This document shows positions 49,601 to 57,637 of a DNA stretch of 64,000 nucleotides, piece by piece. Below the pieces are notes generated by a model, which saw only the letters and a list, made by a program, of their open reading frames with translations, had not been told where the DNA came from and made no database searches. Within the stretch, counting starts at the first letter, position 1. Every line of letters begins with the position of its first letter. This DNA comes from Paragonimus skrjabini miyazakii (lineage: Eukaryota; Platyhelminthes; Trematoda; Plagiorchiida; Troglotrematidae), in contig JTDE01000036.1 of the NCBI GenBank assembly GCA_014338405.1, positions 340,318-404,317 on the forward strand, in the 5' to 3' direction. Both the position numbers and the translations under genes were made by a program.

Positions 49601-52600
49601 TCAGCAAACGTGTACGACCATATATACATATAAATGTCATATATACTCGAAGTCATATGTCTCAACGGCCTTTTCGACCGTCAAATAACGAAAAGTGCCC
49701 AAGTTTATGATGGCAGCTAAAACGACATTAGCTTGGACATTCATCAATCATACTACTTGCAGAAAATGAGTAGGCGGTGAGTAAAGAGAAAATGCAAACA
49801 AATGTTACGATTTTCCTGTTATAAACTTGAGGAGAGAACCCAACAAAAATACACCCTGCGAAATTCCGCCGCCACTTTACCAGCGTACGTTTCAGTTATC
49901 TGTGCCAGTGTATCAACAAACAAACCACACACGCTAATCATGCTACTAAAGTGGACACAACAAATCACTCATTACTCAGCCTCACTTGTCATCTCAAGTT
50001 GAACATCACCCACAATTGATCGCAGCTGTCGCATTCCCATAGACTTTCCAGTCGGCCCCTTTCGAAAAGAAGCACTAGACTCGAGTTTCACTCTCATCAG
50101 AGCTCGTCAGTAGTGCATATCATCGCCACTGCCGGGACTTGAACCACGGACATGCTGTTCATGAGGCAACCGTGTTTACCACTGCGCCATTGACCTCACG
50201 TTAGGCACGACCGAATTATCATATGTGAACGCTCAAACGCTTTTGCTTGTGAGTAACGATCAGGTTGCCCGATCGTCTCGAAATGGAGACACTGGTACTG
50301 TGGTTGAGCATTCACATGTGATAATTCGGTCGTGCCTAACGTGAGGTCAATGGCGTAGTGGTAGCGTCTCTAACCAGCGGTTTGAGTGATCACGAGGACC
50401 CCATCCAGGCAGGCGACACCTACCCACTTTGCTCAATGGAGCAGTCAAGGTCTTCATATTTTGTGACCACATTGTTGCTTGACCACCACGTGGTTTGACC
50501 CAACTATTGGTGGTCTCAGCATATAATGCCCGGTACGGTAAACGATTAGATGACAAACGGAGTACGTGACCCAACCATCGCAAGCTGTGTACCGTGATTA
50601 ATTGACCAATTGATCGCGCATCCCGAGCGTTCCGGAATACGCGCCGGCGAACTGCCACATTGCTCACGCGATCAGTCCACTTAATAAGGGCCAATTCGCA
50701 GAGACAACGATGGTCAAAAACAGCAAGTCTGTTCATATCTTCTTTGTGAACAGGCCACGATTCCGAATCATAAAGCAAAATGGAACGTACACAGGCATTA
50801 TATACCCTTCCTTTCAGCGACAACCGGACGTCTTTTCGACGCCAGAGATGACGCAGTTTGGCAAGGGCAACTCCTGCTTTTGCAATCCTCGCGAATATCT
50901 CATCAACAATATTACAGACTGATGAGATAATGCTACCCAAGTATGTGAAGCTGTCTACAGTCTCAAGCGGGTTAACTGCAATGAAGAAAGTAGGAGTTGA
51001 AGTGCCCCAGTCTTGAAGCAACACTTTGCACTTTGAAGGTGCAAAGCGCATTCCATACAAACCAGATCGTTCGCTCAATCTGTCCAGCACGGTCTGCATG
51101 TTTTCGGCAGAGAAGCAGTAAGACGATGTCGTCCGCGTACTCCAAATCGATCAATCTAGCGCCAGGAAGAAGCCCAACACCAAGCCCACTGTATTTCCGA
51201 AGCTCACCCTCCAGAATGTCGTCCATGACAAAATTGAACAGGAAGGGGGAATTCGGATACCCCTGACGAACACCACTAGAAGTGATGAACGTCCGAGACA
51301 GTTATCGACAAACTCTCACCCTGCTGGCAGAGTAAGCATACAGTGATCTCAGTAGATTCACGTATTTCTCTGGTGCTCCCTTGCGGAGAAGGCAGCTCCA
51401 GAGAACGTTACGTGCAACTGAATCGAAAGCAGCCTTTAGGTTCAAAAGAACCACGACTGTCGGCTGTCTGCAACAGTGTCGATGTTCCAAGATCCGTCGC
51501 AAGGTAAAAATATGATGAGCGCAACCTCGGCCGGATCGGAATCCTGCCCGTTCTTCGCGTATCTGACTTTCTCTGGGCTTAGTGAGTCGACGTAAAATGA
51601 GACCAGTGAGTAACTTGGACGCAATAGACACCAAACTGATGCCCCTGTGGTTGTTACATAGACTTCGGGCCCCCTTTTTGGAAACGGGAATGACTGTTGA
51701 TAGGCACCAATCACGAGGCTAAATGTATTCGAACAAAGATCATGTAATATTCCACTGTTAACTTGTATTTTTAAGTAACTTCACTTGGCTATTCAACATG
51801 ATTCTACAAGATACACTCTGTATTTTGTTCCCGATGAATCGTAATCATAAAATTTCATTTTAAATGTCATTTTGGAATATAACGGCACTAGGTATATGGG
51901 TGGGCAAACTTCCCTGACTCACAGTAGTGAAGTGGTCCTTAGAGTTACAAAGAGAAATCAGTGGAGGCAAACTATTTGTTAGACAACTTATAAAGTTCAA
52001 AGAATTAAGTATAAAACGATGTCTTTGAGAGTACTAGGGTTTGTTACGGTCTGTATTCACATGCGATAGTACAATTTTATCATTATCATTGTTAATAATA
52101 ATAAATCCTAACTAGAGAATAAGTGAATTAGGACAAATCAACGCGGTTCTTCTAGTCAAGGTTATTCTTCATTATTTTCCGTAAATACTATTTATGTTAA
52201 AACGTATTCTCAATCTTTTCATTCTTCATGCACGTTACCAGTCAAATGCGGTGAAGTCTTTGGAATGACTCAATACGATTCACTGGATAGTCAAGGATCA
52301 CCGCTGTTTCCATCCAAAAGTCTTTTGGATATGGTCACTAATTTAACCGTTTTTAAACAGGCAATTCATCGTAAATCTTTATCTCCCATATGGAAACAGG
52401 TATGTGTTTGTTTTAGTCCATGCTATTCAACTGTTCAACTTTGCAAGTCTATATTCTCTGAGGATTTCTTGAATTATAATACCCAATAGTTCCGTCTCCA
52501 GTACAATAGTTTTCCACACGGGACAATGTAAGGACATTGTGAAACTTTAGTGAGAACCTTAACGAAAGGCTGCCACACTGAGAGGAATTCAAACATCAAG

Positions 52601-55098
52601 TTACGGAAGGTACAACATTTCTCCTAAGCCATTCTAAGCCTGATGTTAATGAGCTGATATGGCAGCAGTGAACTCACTCATGGAACTGAACCTAAGACAT
52701 TAATCCTACACCACACTGCAACACATGTGTTAATTGACCTTGCTGTTCATTTAGAGCCTAATAAGTGAGGATCAATGATATTATTCTACAAATACACGGC
52801 AGAGATAAACCAGGAAGATTTGAAAAACATTACCTTCCAAAAACACCTCCGGTGTTAATTAGTGAACGAGTTGCTATACGAACTGCCACTTTTGAGTATC
52901 AGGGCTGTGATACGTCACATTTCATCAACACTTGAACTCCTGATTATCTTTGTCCCAACATCTGACGCATGGTACAGTTGAGATAAACATCCTGTGTACT
53001 TGTACCAGTACGCAGTTGTAGTGACCAACATTAAGTAAAATTCTGAGACGACGGGGTGCAAACTTTTAGAAATTGTCGGCGGAGAGACCAATAGATGCAA
53101 CAAGGATTCTTTTTTTTTTACCCCAACCTCTGCCAGTGCGTTAGCAGCTAAATTTCATTAGAATGACAACTAGTCAGGAGAAAGAGTTTCCTAGACATAA
53201 GCACCAACGTTGAGCATCGCTAAAATATCATCTGCCAACCTGTTTCAATATGCCGCAATAAAATGTGATTGACAACTGATGTCACTTCGAGAAATGTGTA
53301 TTCACACAGTTTCTGGAGTAGCATAACGTGAGACGCGTATAGTTTGACCTGTGTAGTACGTTATTACAGGAAAATGCAGTTGTACAACGGAAATAACGGC
53401 AGATTAGGTGCCTAGGATTTTGTAAGACTATGCTGTCATGTACTTGGCTACTAAGTAGAGAACTATAAATATTACTCAAACTCACAAATCAATCACATTT
53501 CATCGGAAGAACGCTACTCATTTTAATAGAGATAAAATACCGTGCTTACATAAACGATTGAGGCTGTGTGATACTAACATTACTCTGATTCATCTATCCG
53601 TTCTTACTATCCACCACCTTCATTCAAGCAATTTGGCTGTTAAAAACCGATACCATTTCATACAGATAGTTTTAGCTTCTTACAAACAAGCTCATCGTAG
53701 CAGCCGGCCGCTGTTCTGGTCGGCTAGTGTTCATTGAACATAGTTTCGTTCTCAACAGCCTGTGTGAGCATTTAACAACAAAGAAACTATTGCATTCCAA
53801 CATATCTACAAACAAAACAGCATATCATTGAGCAATTGAGAAACGGCTGCTGTGGCGATGCTAAAAAGAGCCTTGTTAAAACAATGACAGTATCGGTTGT
53901 AAGCACAACTTGACAGTGTTTATTGAAGCACTTCACTGCGACTATGTGAATACAGTTCGAGACATGACAGCTCAGACGTCTAAAGATATTAGGGTCGTAC
54001 TGTTCGCTTAACACGAACGGACTACAGATGTTAATTCTGAAGTTCCTAATAAATCCAACATAATACTCATTATTTAAGAGTGCTGGGATGCTTTCAGCCA
54101 CTTTCGTCTATTTGAAGATTTGGCAACAACAATGAAAGATGAGTCATTAAGTACTCAAAACTGATTAGATGACTGGCATGAAAACCAATTAAATGGGAGC
54201 CAGAAAACCTCATTTTGCTGAGCAAGTCTTGGATTAACCCATGCTCTTTTTCGACCTAGATGAACTTTGAACCGTCTTCTTATTGGTGTCCTGATAACTT
54301 TGGTCACCCTTTCCAATAGCCATCTTCAAAATTCCATGTCTAAAGGACTTATAGTTTGTCATTAACCCAACTTGCGAGCAAACAGCTGGATCAAGTGAAA
54401 TACTCTTCGTGTCAGTAGGGAATGTTGTCCATCTCAAAACGGGACCTTCAAGTTCTGTTGACTCACAACTTTGCGCAATATTTCTGACACATTTTTGTGG
54501 CGTCTACGACAGTAGGAACACGTGCTGTGAGGTCATCACGAAAGGAGATGACGGTATGGCGTCAATCAAGTAGGCACTCACAGAGTGAATTAGTTCAAAC
54601 AATGCAATTCACCAAAATAAAAAGTAGTTAATAATTTCCTTTAGACAAAAGACGGCAACCGACTGCAAAACAAATAGTGTATCGAGTAGATGAACTAGAC
54701 CTTAGGTACACTTATACAAAACGTGGTGATCAAATCGACACATCTAGATTTTGACCCGAGTAAACTCGGAAAAACATTCACCATTGTTTTCTAACAATAA
54801 CCAGCCTAAAACTTACAGATCCGTTGATTACTGTACTTGGTCTTTGTATCTTGTCACACATACTAAATCGACCATTCATATAATGAAAAACTTGATTAAG
54901 AATGTTAGTCACAGGTTTTGTTCTCACCCAGGCAATCTTACAGTTTTGTTATTTTTTTTTATTTCAAACTGGCTAGTCAAAAAAGCCATCATATTTGCAC
55001 CAAATGTATTGAAAAATCTTGTAAGCTTCCACTCGATAAGCAAATCTGTCAATGAAAAGATTGAAAAGAAGCATGATATAATAACTAGCAATAGGTAA
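37296..55098 (+). CDS. core-1 galactosyltransferase / Cosmc family gene (exon model)
   Basis: Five exons with compatible phases (37296-37644, 44859-45061, 48272-48413, 52242-52399, probably 54805-55098) encode a type II Golgi/ER protein of the C1GALT1/C1GALT1C1 family (glycosyltransferase 31-like). The family makes or chaperones the enzyme that makes the core-1 O-glycan Gal-beta1,3-GalNAc. Landmarks in order: an N-terminal membrane anchor, RLLCLITTEPAYYELRAIHI with NTWARRCKKFWFTGT, then APDDAYFLIENL, EEPFITGHQ, TGFVLSRAAIRKLVE and KCGEVFGMTQYDSLDSQG. The usual D-D-D metal motif reads P-D-D, so catalysis is doubtful and a Cosmc-like or divergent role is possible. The last exon is least certain. 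Introns of 2-7 kb carry the PLE, SINE and RTE insertions. Confidence 0.8.
37645..40984. other. intron sequence, nothing recognised
   Basis: This is the first part of intron 1 of the C1GALT1-like gene. It contains a short TCA/TCG triplet repeat near 39153-39174 and a GAA run near 39224-39242. I recognise no exon or transposon in it. Confidence 0.5.
40985..41481 (-). mobile_element. PLE A2: endonuclease C-terminus and 3' pLTR
   Basis: This is nearly the same sequence as 16549-17035 in A1: pLTR (CACCAGTAACGATAGAAGA), then on the minus strand the endonuclease AEHMPKWLVRAMTQQA, RRNPTSSITKRIMETG and SFQVLLRNRNPKLLAF. It stops abruptly after CACCGCAACTG, beside a short GATA repeat, so it is 5' truncated. 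A TAA two codons before the AEHMPKW helix is shared with A1, while A1's second TAA is CAA here. The hammerhead-like core (41028-41066) has CUGAAGA and GAAA intact, but stem III and stem I are broken. Confidence 0.85.
41482..41967. other. spacer between two PLE copies
   Basis: Open frames on both strands (for example 41603-41869 plus) show nothing recognisable. It is intronic sequence between PLE A2 and PLE C. Confidence 0.4.
41968..42042 (-). repeat. left pLTR of PLE C (inverted)
   Basis: It carries the hammerhead-like block antisense to the element. The minus strand reads UUGCGA, CUGAUGA, GAGUAAAU, GAAA. Base 16.1, next to the cleavage site, is C instead of U compared with the right copy, which should abolish cleavage. 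Confidence 0.65.
42070..43778 (+). pseudogene. PLE C reverse transcriptase + GIY-YIG endonuclease
   Basis: One continuous frame is broken only by about seven stop codons, with no frameshift. It has HLVFIKPDKGCGVVVM, then LRGALKVHKDGTPLRLIL, the RT motif YSMDVDSIFTTVP, VVMGSPLGLTLAD and the catalytic YVDDILIF. Next comes the KRGLVKTLFHRARSICTPD linker, then the endonuclease VYQFTFSCSDVYMGRTD and AEHIPKW, NPTSSIAKHLMTTGH and SFKILLRNRKSKLPAF. The first cysteine of the C-x-C pair is Phe. Lack of frameshifts but several stops suggests decay mainly by point mutation. Confidence 0.9.
43853..43930 (+). repeat. right pLTR of PLE C
   Basis: It follows the endonuclease stop by about 70 bases and carries the best-preserved PLE-type hammerhead in the window, on the sense strand. 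It is the inverted partner of 41968-42042. Confidence 0.75.
43865..43905 (+). ncRNA. PLE-type hammerhead ribozyme with minimal helix II
   Basis: The order is: stem I arm UUGCGA, core CUGAUGA, an 8-nt element GAGUAAAU in the place of helix II, GAA, stem III AUG-UUAA-CAU, A at position 17, then UCGCAA, which pairs perfectly with the first arm. All core bases fit. Helix II is abnormal: at most one pair (G with U here, G with C in the sibling copies GAGUAAAC). Hammerheads in PLE pLTRs are established; whether such a reduced helix II supports cleavage is open. Confidence 0.6.
43931..44858. other. end of intron 1, nothing recognised
   Basis: No repeat or exon recognised before the acceptor at 44858. 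Confidence 0.5.
44859..45061 (+). CDS. C1GALT1/Cosmc-like exon 2
   Basis: The acceptor is CCAATTAAG after a T-rich tract and the donor is AGA|GTAAGTG. It encodes LELPHSTKSEFSWFEAKFAL, then FYLYAPDDAYFLIENLY and LPEEPFITGHQIR. This aligns with the W-x-K-x-x-x-A segment, the metal-binding D-D-D-T-Y-x-x-x-E-N-L segment and the P-x-Y-x-G-H segment of the family. The first Asp of the triplet is Pro here. The exon enters in phase 1 and leaves in phase 0. Confidence 0.88.
45062..48271. other. intron 2, little recognised
   Basis: The intron has no clear transposon. A tRNA-like relic may lie at 46548-46602 (AGTATAGTGGTGCGCTC, then GGATTCTCGTCC at box-B distance), but no cloverleaf can be drawn. Open frames 46012-46290 (minus) and 47117-47467 (plus) are unassigned. 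Confidence 0.4.
48272..48413 (+). CDS. C1GALT1/Cosmc-like exon 3
   Basis: The acceptor is CTGTACCAG (phase 0) and the donor TTAA|GTAAGTA (phase 1). It encodes ERNMNSYFMKRTGFVLSRAA and IRKLVEQTLDQHPDCPDL, matching the family's Y-M-x-x-x-x-G-Y-V-L-S-x-E-A segment followed by the cysteine-containing loop. The phase-1 junction creates an Ile codon with exon 4, giving RRLIKCGEVFGM. Confidence 0.85.
48735..48860 (-). repeat. PLE pLTR relic
   Basis: GAGTTCCGTTGATACGGTTC, ACAATAACGATGGGAGACG and the following block match the PLE A pLTRs. The hammerhead-like core (48788-48826, minus strand) reads UUGAAUA and is inactive. With the oppositely oriented relic at 49319-49411 it brackets a SINE. Confidence 0.65.
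49028..49318 (+). mobile_element. hammerhead-SINE copy, plus strand
   Basis: An upstream conserved block (TTGGGCAACTTGATCACTGC, then GTGGTTGAGCGTTC) is followed by box A TGGGGCAGTGG (49119-49129), a decayed box B (GAGTTCCAAACCC), the hammerhead (49191-49235) and the family tail (GATCAAATGTGGGTGATGTT). It lies in intron 3 of the C1GALT1-like gene, on the same strand, and abuts a PLE pLTR relic at its 3' end. Confidence 0.78.
49191..49235 (+). ncRNA. hammerhead ribozyme, one stem I mismatch
   Basis: The order is: GCACCA, core CUGACGA, helix II ACUCU-AAUG-AGGGU (A-U, C-G, U-G, C-G, U-A), GAA, stem III ACC-CG-AGU, C, UAGUGC. Core bases are consensus. Stem I has a single C/A mismatch. The outer helix II pair is A-U here, against G-C and G-U in the sister copies, which is covariation. 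Confidence 0.72.
49319..49411 (+). repeat. PLE pLTR relic, inverted
   Basis: This is the reverse complement of the pLTR block: GTTCTATGTTCGTGATTGAA, GAGAACAAGC, GAAATGTTA. It preserves GAAA of the hammerhead but has U for C at the first core base, so it is probably inactive. Confidence 0.55.
49412..49994. other. intron 3 stretch, nothing recognised
   Basis: A short TATA-rich patch near 49618-49660 is the only local feature. Confidence 0.4.
49995..50285 (-). mobile_element. hammerhead-SINE copy, best promoter boxes
   Basis: Read on the minus strand it has perfect RNA polymerase III boxes: box A TGGCGCAGTGG (50179-50189) and box B GGTTCAAGTCC (50135-50145), 33 bases apart. Eighteen bases later comes a well-formed hammerhead (50072-50116), then the tail. 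Promoter, ribozyme and tail share one direction. This layout of a tRNA-derived head plus hammerhead is that of the schistosome SM-alpha repeats, though I cannot say the sequences are homologous. Confidence 0.85.
50072..50116 (-). ncRNA. type I hammerhead ribozyme
   Basis: The order is: stem I GCACUA, core CUGACGA, helix II GCUCU-GAUG-AGAGU (outer pair G-U), GAA, stem III ACU-CG-AGU, C at position 17, UAGUGC. Stem I pairs perfectly. The only departure from the textbook core is C at the variable position 7, which is allowed. It should be transcribed from the polymerase III boxes just upstream if those still work. Confidence 0.82.
50288..50360 (+). mobile_element. inverted SINE head fused to LINE 3' end
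   Basis: GGTTGAGCATTCACATGTGA, TAATTCGGTCGTGCCTAACG and TCAATGGCGTAGTGG repeat the upstream block and box A of the SINE at 49995-50285, in the opposite orientation and about 50 bases away. After box A the sequence changes abruptly into the RTE LINE C-terminus. It makes a head-to-head pair of SINE heads. Confidence 0.7.
50347..51722 (-). pseudogene. RTE-type LINE, RT and C-terminal region (RTE1)
   Basis: The minus strand encodes VIGAYQQS, SIASKLLTGLILRRLTK, GFRSGRGCAHHIFTLRRILE and VVVLLNLKAAFDSVARNVLW (RT motif A region). Then come GVRQGYPNSPFLFNFVMDDI (motif B) and LIDLEYADDIVLLL (catalytic ADD box). A 250-codon C-terminal frame follows, with GMRFAPSKCKVLLQDW, TYLGSIIS, WRRKDVRLSLKGRVYNACVR and LRWLGHVLR. 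Motif A has Asn for the usual Asp. A stop and frameshifts break the RT, and the endonuclease part is missing. Family placement rests on the RT and the YLGS...WLGHV tail. Confidence 0.88.
51723..52241. other. end of intron 3
   Basis: Nothing recognised apart from short A/T-rich triplet runs near 52080-52110. Confidence 0.5.
52242..52399 (+). CDS. C1GALT1/Cosmc-like exon 4
   Basis: The acceptor is ACGTTACCAG and the donor AAACAG|GTATGTG. It encodes KCGEVFGMTQYDSLDSQGSP, FPSKSLLDMV and SLSPIWKQ. This aligns with the family's C-x-x-x-x-G-V-x-x-x-D-x-x-D-x-x-G-x-x-x-F segment and the following P-x-x-x-x-L stretch. It enters in phase 1 and leaves in phase 0, in agreement with exon 3. Confidence 0.82.
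52400..54233. other. intron 4 part, nothing recognised
   Basis: Several open frames (53787-54101 minus, 52915-53103 minus) have no recognisable domain. It also lies downstream of the minus-strand gene's stop codon. Confidence 0.4.
54234..54503 (-). CDS. terminal exon of small minus-strand gene
   Basis: The acceptor CTACTGTCGTAG precedes a phase-0 frame of 89 codons plus TAA: TPQKCVRNIAQSCESTELEG, then RWTTFPTDTKSISLDPAVCS, and a basic Ser/Lys-rich end. In this frame a TAG that forms the acceptor itself lies directly upstream, so the exon cannot extend further. Confidence 0.58.
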   Translation of the reverse strand, partial: TPQKCVRNIAQSCESTELEGPVLRWTTFPTDTKSISLDPAVCSQVGLMTNYKSFRHGILKMAIGKGDQSYQDTNKKTVQSSSRSKKSMG

Positions 55099-57637
55099 GA
55101 TGCAATAAAGTAACAACTGATCGGCGAGTGATAACTTTCTTCATTGACACAATAGTGGTAGATGTCGTCTACTTTTACTCGGTATTAGTTTTCGGATAAC
55201 TCGTTGAACCATAGGAGACAGAACGAGTCAGTAACGGAAACACGGTGTCACTGAGAATAAAGTGATCACGACAGAGCGTGGTCTGCCAAGTCAGTTAACA
55301 TAAATTTTTACTGCAAATACTACCAACGTATAAATGAGAAGAATCAGTCGTGATTCGTATGCATCCCTCTCCCAAGATTGTGTAGGATATTTTTATAATT
55401 AACTGAGATCAAATGCAGCTAACCCTAATGTATGTAAAATAACCAAAGCAAAGTTTTAGTTGGTGAATCAGTATTGTACGTTACGGTAAGTTTCGATCGA
55501 ACTTTCTTCTTTTTAACAGTTGCTCGCTTACAGCTAGATTTTTAAACAAAAATCTGATGTCGGTGTGAGTATCTGCAAAACTGATTTTTGCTTGCTCATG
55601 AGTCAGCAACTTTCTCTGTTAAATACACCCCATTTCGTATGGTACTTGAACTCTAATAACTCGAGAAACTAGCCATCGGTGTCCACACACCTAGACAGCT
55701 GATGCGAAAGCATGTTCTATAGCAAAACAACTAAATGGTAACAACTAAATGTATATGTTGAAATGGCAACAACACCGCGTATTATCTGGCTATGCGTCTA
55801 GATATCTTTTTGACGTTGAAACACGTTGGTTAGATGGCCTTACCTTCGTACAAGAATTAGTCCACAGTCCAATCGGGAAGTCGATAATAACGAGAATTAA
55901 GTTGAGCATAACTCAGTCCTGATCTGGCACAAGTGAAGATGCAAAGTGTATTCCATACAAATCAACTCGACCATTTGATTCACACAACGCCGCCTGCGTG
56001 TCTACTGAAATGTGACCCACTGGAGCTGACGCCATGAGCATTTGCAAATTTGTGGGTACTATGATTTACGCTGCAATTGCTCACTGCAATGTCAGTGTGA
56101 ATTTCCTGTCATCTATGCTGGTGGTCACGAGCTTCACAACCTAACAGGTAACACCCATCAACCTTACTCAGCTATGCGTTCAAGGCTTTCGTAACCCGTA
56201 TCCACGTCATTGTCTGACCGCTCTGTGGTTAGTTTCAATCATCAGTAGTCACAGTGAACACTGTCCTCCGCGTACTCCAGGTCACGCGGCTTACTACTAC
56301 ATGTTGCCCTCATAGGTCACCGTGCATGTCTCCTTCGATGTCGCTCATAACGAAGTTGACCAGAAGAATGGTAAATACTCCAGAGAACAACCGAAAGATT
56401 CCCACCCTGCTCGTCAAAGATGGGCATGACATACGACCTCCTCGAGCATTCTGATAAAACCTTCGGATTGGAAACTACCAACATTTTGGGTTGACTTTAT
56501 GGGTGTCTATGGTCTGACAATGACTACGGAGCAAATTTCACCCATCACACCTTCGATCAAGTTGAAGTTCAGTCTGTCTTCTTAAGTATGTTGGGCTGAT
56601 GTGATATTTGACCAGCAAGAAACAATTAACCTATAAACGCAAGAGTAGTGATGACTCAATGATGGTTAAATAAGGTACTAATGATCTTCTTAAAAATGAT
56701 CACATCATTTTGTTCAAGACAGTGTTATCCGATCGTAAAAAACACTTTCGTTTTCATCTTCAAAGACAGCCCAGGTCACCAACCTGTAACTTAACTGAGG
56801 TCATATAAGGGTTGAATAGATAAAGCAAGTCGTATATGCGAGGCTGCAGTTTCAGTAAGTCATTTAAGACAAAGTTCAAATCCGAATAATTCGTGAACCG
56901 TTTTCACTTACTTTCCTCAATTCAACCTCATACCATTTGTTGTACCAGTTACCGCCCACCTCAAAACCATCCCGAGTAGGAGTTCTGCCATACAGCAAAG
57001 CCCTTACTTGTGTTTCCTCTCTATTCGTTTGTGCAGCTCGGCCTTGGTGCTCGTCAGATATGTTTTCCACATGTGAACCCTTTATGGATGTATATCCACG
57101 AATTTGTGCTCTACCAACTAAGACCTGTCGGACTAACAGAAGCAGGCACGATTGGCAGATATCCAAAACTGGACTAATCAGTTATAAACAGAACGAATGC
57201 GCTGGCAAAACTTACACTCATTCAAAACGATCACCTTGTGTTGTGTGAGGCACCATAATTAAGTCCTCCAATTCCAAATATATCATGATAATTGAGACAA
57301 GTGACTGAGTATTCTCTTCTAGTGAGCAGACACATGTTCACATACAGTTGTAAAAATGACTAAGTTGATAAAGTTTCTCAATTCGTTCACCAACTCTTGT
57401 TGTATAGTCAATCACCACATATATGTATCATGCAAAAAGTTACATCATGATAGGTAATGTGTTAACATCTAAGGTACCGAAAGACAGCAACACCAAGTGC
57501 AGCCAAACAACCTGAAAGTAGGATTGTCTACGTTGACCAACAGAATTTTGAAGGGTCTGATCAAAACCAATAATCGCTGGGTCAGGATCTGCATTCGATA
57601 AGGGTAGTGCTCGTAATTCGAAACTTGCCGGCTTCAT
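54234..57637 (-). CDS. small unrecognised three-exon gene, about 202 residues
   Basis: Three minus-strand exons, all phase 0, join into one frame: 57637-57512, 57124-56912 and 54503-54234. The protein begins MKPASFELRALPLSNADPDP, continues through VGRAQIRGYTSIKGSHVEN and GGNWYNKWYEVELRK, and ends with a lysine/serine-rich tail (SSRSKKSMG). There is no signal peptide, membrane segment or motif I can name. It is a plausible complete small soluble protein. The long second intron spans the presumed last exon of the plus-strand C1GALT1-like gene and an RTE fragment. No AATAAA is obvious close to the stop. Confidence 0.6.
54805..55098 (+). CDS. probable last exon of C1GALT1/Cosmc-like gene
   Basis: The acceptor AATAACCAG at 54804 gives phase 0, matching exon 4. 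It encodes PKTYRSVDYCTWSLYLVTH and IHIMKNLIKNV, which I align with the C-terminal family segment C-C-S-D-x-A-V-S-F-H-x-V-x-P-x-x-M-x-x-L-E-Y-L-I. The second Cys and the H of SFH are not conserved. The frame ends at TAA within AATAG|GTAAGA, which is also a strong donor, so a further exon is possible. Evidence is by pattern only. Confidence 0.42.
   Translation, partial: PKTYRSVDYCTWSLYLVTHTKSTIHIMKNLIKNVSHRFCSHPGNLTVLLFFFISNWLVKKAIIFAPNVLKNLVSFHSISKSVNEKIEKKHDIITSNR
55100..55915. other. gene-free stretch
   Basis: Nothing recognised; it is intron of the minus-strand gene. Confidence 0.4.
55918..56450 (-). pseudogene. degenerate RTE LINE fragment (RTE6)
   Basis: Two blocks match RTE1 at nucleotide level. 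55935-55975 (GATGCAAAGTGTATTCCATA) equals the region encoding GMRF-x-PSKC. 56262-56400 (TCCTCCGCGTACTCCA, later GAAGTTGACCAG) equals the region around the ADD box and the FNFVMDD motif. The stretch between the blocks is longer than in RTE1, so an insertion or rearrangement separates them. It lies in the long intron of the minus-strand gene. Confidence 0.55.
56451..56911. other. intron sequence, nothing recognised
   Basis: This is part of the second intron of the minus-strand gene, next to its GTAAGT donor. Confidence 0.4.
56912..57124 (-). CDS. middle exon of small minus-strand gene
   Basis: The acceptor TCCGACAG, after a CTTCTG tract, gives 71 codons in phase 0, ending at GGAAA|GTAAGTG. The tract also contains an earlier AG (CTGTTAG), but that would break the phase with the first exon. 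The content is polar with a Trp/Tyr-rich end (GGNWYNKWYEVELRK). No family recognised. Confidence 0.6.
57512..57637 (-). CDS. first coding exon of small minus-strand gene
   Basis: ATG in a fair context (AGAAATGAAG) opens 42 codons, MKPASFELRALPLSNADPDP through GQRRQSYFQ, ending in phase 0 at TTTCAG|GTTGTT. The donor is acceptable but not strong. The frame continues open past the donor for a while, so the boundary depends on phase agreement with the middle exon. Confidence 0.52.

Noticed and set aside
50075..50110. Alternative hammerhead core within the SINE (CUGAUGA inside the helix II loop followed by GAGU and GAAA)
   Set aside because: It exists only in the 50.1 kb copy; the sister copies change these loop bases while keeping the main fold, so the main fold is the real one.
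53787..54101. Minus-strand 104-codon ORF as an exon of the small minus-strand gene
   Set aside because: It lies downstream of that gene's stop codon and has no convincing splice sites.
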